Shown: positions 61,648 to 64,000 of the stretch, piece by piece
Layout of the letters: each line of letters begins with the position of its first letter
Position numbering within the stretch: the stretch's first letter is position 1
Assembly: GCF_010993775.1 (NCBI RefSeq)
Contig: NZ_WOTO01000010.1
Span: 111,132 to 175,131, forward strand
DNA from: Fodinicola feengrottensis
GTDB taxonomy: Bacteria > Actinomycetota > Actinomycetes > Mycobacteriales > HKI-0501
Direction: 5' to 3'
DNA length: 64,000 nt
The notes under the pieces: generated by a model
What the model was told of the DNA's origin: nothing
What the model saw: only the letters and a program-made list of their open reading frames with translations
Databases searched by the model: none
Program-made: the position numbers and the translations under genes

Positions 61648-62474
61648 CCGTCCTGGTGGCCAGCGACCTGGACCGTACGCTGATTTATTCGCGCGACGCC
61701 GCCGAAGTCGACGCGCTGGATGGCTTGCTGTGCGTCGAAACCTACCAGGACGCACCCCTGTCGTACCTGTCCGAGAAGGCTGCCGCCGGGTTGGCCGCAC
61801 TGGTGGAGCGGACCGAATTCGTGCCGGTCACCACTCGTACCCGAGAGCAGTACAAGCGGATCAACCTGCCCATCCCACCGCGCCGGTATGCGATCTGCGC
61901 CAACGGCGGCCACCTTCTGGTCAACGGGGTGCCGGACCCGCGCTGGCACCGGGCCGTACGACAGCGGCTCGCGGCTGGTTCGGCGGACCTCGCCGAAGTG
62001 TCCGAGTGGCTGGCGAAAACCGCCGATCCACAATGGACACTCAAACATCGCGAAGCCGAAGACCTGTTCTGCTATCTGGTCGTCGATCGGACCGCCATGC
62101 CATCGTCCTATGTGGATGAAATGATCGGCTGGTGCGACCCGCGCGGCTGGGAAGTTTCGGTGCAGGGCCGCAAAGTTTACGCGGTTCCGCGCGACCTCAC
62201 CAAAAGCGGAGCGGTCGCCGAGGTGGCCGGGCGCATGGAGGCGGACACCGTGTTGGCGGCCGGCGACTCGCTGCTGGACGCCGAGCTGCTCGCCGCCGCC
62301 GACGCGGCCGTACGCCCCGGCCACGGCGAGCTCGCCGACTCGAACTGGTCGGCCCCGCGCGTACAAGCCCTGACCGAGCGCGGCATCGCCGGCGGCGAAG
62401 AAGCGGTGGTCGAGTGGTTGCTGGCCGCGGCCGACCACCGGGTCAGCAGCGCAGGCCTGGGCTACGCTCTCTGA
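61644..62474 (+). CDS. HAD-superfamily phosphatase of the Ter biosynthetic set
   Basis: 276 aa, uninterrupted. MTVLVASDLDRTLIYSRDAA gives motif I DLDRT; VPVTTRTREQYKRINLPIPP is motif II; ICANGGHLLVNG is the Cof-type cap entry; AVPRDLTKSGAVAEV contains the Lys and VLAAGDSLLDAELLAAAD is motif III. It matches the HAD phosphatase regularly placed at the end of the Ter-linked PRTase operon, presumably removing a phosphate from the product. Starts inside an ATGA overlap and is followed one base later by the mycosin start. Confidence 0.88.
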   Translation: MTVLVASDLDRTLIYSRDAAEVDALDGLLCVETYQDAPLSYLSEKAAAGLAALVERTEFVPVTTRTREQYKRINLPIPPRRYAICANGGHLLVNGVPDPRWHRAVRQRLAAGSADLAEVSEWLAKTADPQWTLKHREAEDLFCYLVVDRTAMPSSYVDEMIGWCDPRGWEVSVQGRKVYAVPRDLTKSGAVAEVAGRMEADTVLAAGDSLLDAELLAAADAAVRPGHGELADSNWSAPRVQALTERGIAGGEEAVVEWLLAAADHRVSSAGLGYAL

Positions 62475-62475
62475 C

Positions 62476-63694
62476 GTGAGACGTTTCACGGGGGGGCGCT
62501 GGTCGGCCTGCTCACGGCCGGCTGCTGTTTCCTGCCGGCCACCCCCGCTGCCGCAGCCTGCGTCTCCACCGGCAACCCGTATCCAGCGGTGCCGCCGGCC
62601 GTGCAACGGCTCAACCCCCGCGCGGTCTGGCCACAAACCCGCGGCCTGGGCATCAAGGTCGCCGTCATCGATTCCGGCGTCAACGCGAACCATCCGCAGC
62701 TGCGCGGCGGGGGTGGTGGCCGGCGGCGACCTCATCCAGGGCGACAGCTCCGGCGCGCTGACCGACTGCCTCGGCCACGGCACCCTGGTCGCCGGCACCA
62801 TCGCCGGCGGCGGCGTCAACGGCACCGGTTTCGTCGGAATGGCGCCGGACGCGACGATCATCTCCATCAAACGCTGGACAACCTGACCCTTCAGCAGGGC
62901 CTGGAAGGCCGGATCGCCACCGCGATCCGGACCGCGGTGAGCCTTCACGCGGACGTGATCAACATGTCGCTGACCACCACCAACGACGACCCGAGCCTGC
63001 GCGCGGCGGTCGCCTTCGCGGAGCAGAACGACGTGGTGGTCGTGGCGGCCGCCGGAAACCAGAAGCAGCAGGGCAACCAGGTGCAATATCCAGCCGCGTA
63101 CCCGGGCGTCCTCGCCGTCGCCGCGGTCAAGAGCGACGGCACGCGCGCCGAGTACTCCGAGACCGGCTCGTACGTGTCGGTGGCCGCGCCCGGCGAGGAC
63201 ATCACCGGCCCGTCCGGCAGCGGCGACGGCTACGTGACCACCAACACCGGCGCAGCCGAAAACGGTGGCACCAGCTATGCCGCGCCGTACGTCTCGGGCC
63301 TCGCCGCGTTGGTCCGCGCGTACTACCCGAAGCTGTCCGCGAAACAGGTCGTCAACCGCATCATCACCACCGCCGCCGATGGCGCTGACAGCGGCCACAA
63401 CGATGAGCTCGGCACTGGGGTCATCAACCCGTACCAAGCCGTCAACGCGATCCTGTCCACCGGCTCGGCGCAGGCCCCGAAATCGGCAGCCCTCGCGACC
63501 CCGACCAACCCGACGACGACCGTGACGGGATGACCCGACCCATCGCCCTCGGTGTCGCCGGAGCCGCGCTGCTGATCGGACTGTTGGCGCTGGTCTGCGC
63601 GTATGTCGTGCCCCGGGGCCAGGCCCGCGGCTGGCGACCGGGACGGTTGGCCGTGGCGGCCTCGGCCAAGGCAAAACCTGCCCCAAAGTCTTGA
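62476..63694 (+). CDS. Mycosin-like S8 serine protease, about four apparent frameshifts
   Basis: About 406 aa. GTG 62476 directly after the HAD stop. Signal peptide (ALVGLLTAGCCFLPATPAAA), then ACVSTGNPYPAVPPAVQRLN. Catalytic triad: Asp in IKVAVIDSGVNANHPQL, His in CLGHGTLVAGTIAG, Ser in GGTSYAAPYVSGLAAL; VVVVAAAGNQ is the oxyanion Asn. A C-terminal membrane helix and basic tail follow (ALGVAGAALLIGLLALVCAY then RGWRPGRL). This is the build of type VII secretion mycosins, but no ESX/Ecc genes are visible here. Frames switch near 62505 (G7 run), 62712, 62872 and 63525. Coupling to the Ter set is unusual. Confidence 0.85.
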
Positions 63695-63727
63695 GCCGGT
63701 TGCATAACAGCGTTATAGACTTCGGGC

Positions 63728-63862
63728 ATGCCTGAGCGATCGACAGTCACCATCAACGACCTGACCTTCACGATCCATCAGAACGGCCCCGCCGACGGTC
63801 CAGCGGTCGTCCTCCTGCACGGCTTCCCGCAGAACTCGGGCTACTCGCCCGGCGCGCGCTAG
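63728..63862 (+). pseudogene. 5' fragment of an alpha/beta hydrolase gene, cut by the contig-end artefact
   Basis: From ATG 63728: MPERSTVTINDLTFTIHQNG, PADGPAVVLLHGFPQNS, the opening and oxyanion-hole motif (HGFP) of alpha/beta hydrolases of the epoxide-hydrolase/haloalkane-dehalogenase type. The sequence then passes into an inverted copy of mycosin DNA at about 63845 and meets a stop at 63862. The true gene probably continues beyond the contig. Confidence 0.65.
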
Positions 63863-64000
63863 CGGGTGCCACACATCGTTTTCGGCTGCGCCGGTGTTGG
63901 TGGTCACGTAAGCCGTCGCCGATGCCGGACGGGCCGGTGATTGTCCTCAGAAGGGGCGCGGCCACCGACACGTACGAGCCGGTCTCGGAGTACTCGGCGC
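63845..64000 (-). repeat. Noisy inverted copy of mycosin DNA at the window end
   Basis: Read on the minus strand, 64000 down to about 63845 repeats the plus-strand sequence at 63145-63290 (for example AGTACTCCGAGACCGGCTCG and CCAACACCGGCGCAGCCGAA) with scattered insertions and substitutions of the kind seen in raw long reads. Most likely a fold-back chimeric read at a contig end. Confidence 0.85.

Noticed and set aside
61563..63686. 707-residue minus-strand frame opposite the Ter HAD and mycosin genes
   Set aside because: Antisense shadow; no coherent domain, while the plus strand carries complete catalytic motifs.
62476..63694. Type VII secretion locus
   Set aside because: Only a mycosin is present; no EccB, EccC, EccD, EccE or WXG100 genes are visible in the window.

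Overview
The window is high-GC actinobacterial DNA, probably from a filamentous or otherwise developmentally complex actinomycete; I cannot name the genus. The evidence is (i) a core block resembling the Streptomyces bldG neighbourhood (PSP1/YaaT - holB - MFS-tmk fusion - topA - hppA - anti-sigma - bldG - helicase - Tad cluster - HAD - acs), (ii) many GTG/TTG starts, GGAGG ribosome sites and 4-base ATGA overlaps, and (iii) an LPxTG protein, a mycosin and a K+-independent H+-pyrophosphatase. More than 50 apparent frameshifts occur, many at G or C homopolymers, and they hit essential genes (topA, tmk). I read them as consensus errors of an unpolished long-read assembly. Spans given below are therefore reconstructed across frames.

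Layout. 0-9.2 kb: PSP1 fragment, LPxTG surface protein, then holB, MFS-thymidylate kinase and topA, all on the minus strand; a palindromic repeat and a 94-bp tandem repeat lie between tmk and topA. 9.6-13.4 kb: DUF4157 protein, PHA-synthase-like hydrolase, acetyl xylan esterase-like enzyme. 13.5-20.1 kb: lipoprotein, hppA, SWIM-SNF2 helicase. 20.1-24.3 kb: assimilatory nitrate reductase pair and a truncated haemoglobin. 24.3-34 kb: anti-sigma factor, bldG, Hrq1-like helicase, then a minus-strand Tad/Flp secretion cluster (CpaE-like, TadA, TadB, TadC, DUF4244 pilin, TadE, Rv3654c-like). 34-38.5 kb: HAD hydrolase, degenerate Fic-like protein, acs. 38.5-40.1 kb: an IS701-type insertion sequence and a hairpin MITE sharing CTAG target sites. 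40-43.5 kb: proline-rich membrane protein, winged-helix regulator, acyl/AMP ligase and an unknown protein.

43.6-63.7 kb is the most interesting part: a two-armed Ter (tellurium-resistance type) stress island. The minus arm has an AAA+ ATPase, a TerD-AIM24 fusion and two more AIM24 proteins. The divergent plus arm has TerD, a DUF475/TerC-like membrane protein, a TerA-like protein with a proline-rich head, a GrpE-like coiled-coil protein, a lidless Hsp70 and a zinc-ribbon/Fn3 protein. It continues with the Ter-associated biosynthetic set (C-C bond lyase, PRTase_2-TRSP, StiP/PRTase_1, HAD phosphatase) and a mycosin protease. The overlaps and spacing suggest the genes of each arm are co-transcribed. 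A plausible reading, from published Ter comparative genomics, is that membrane-associated calcium-binding TerD/TerC proteins plus a dedicated chaperone module are coupled to synthesis of a nucleoside-like metabolite.

The last 150 bases are a noisy inverted copy of the mycosin gene, so the window appears to end at a contig edge with a fold-back read artefact.
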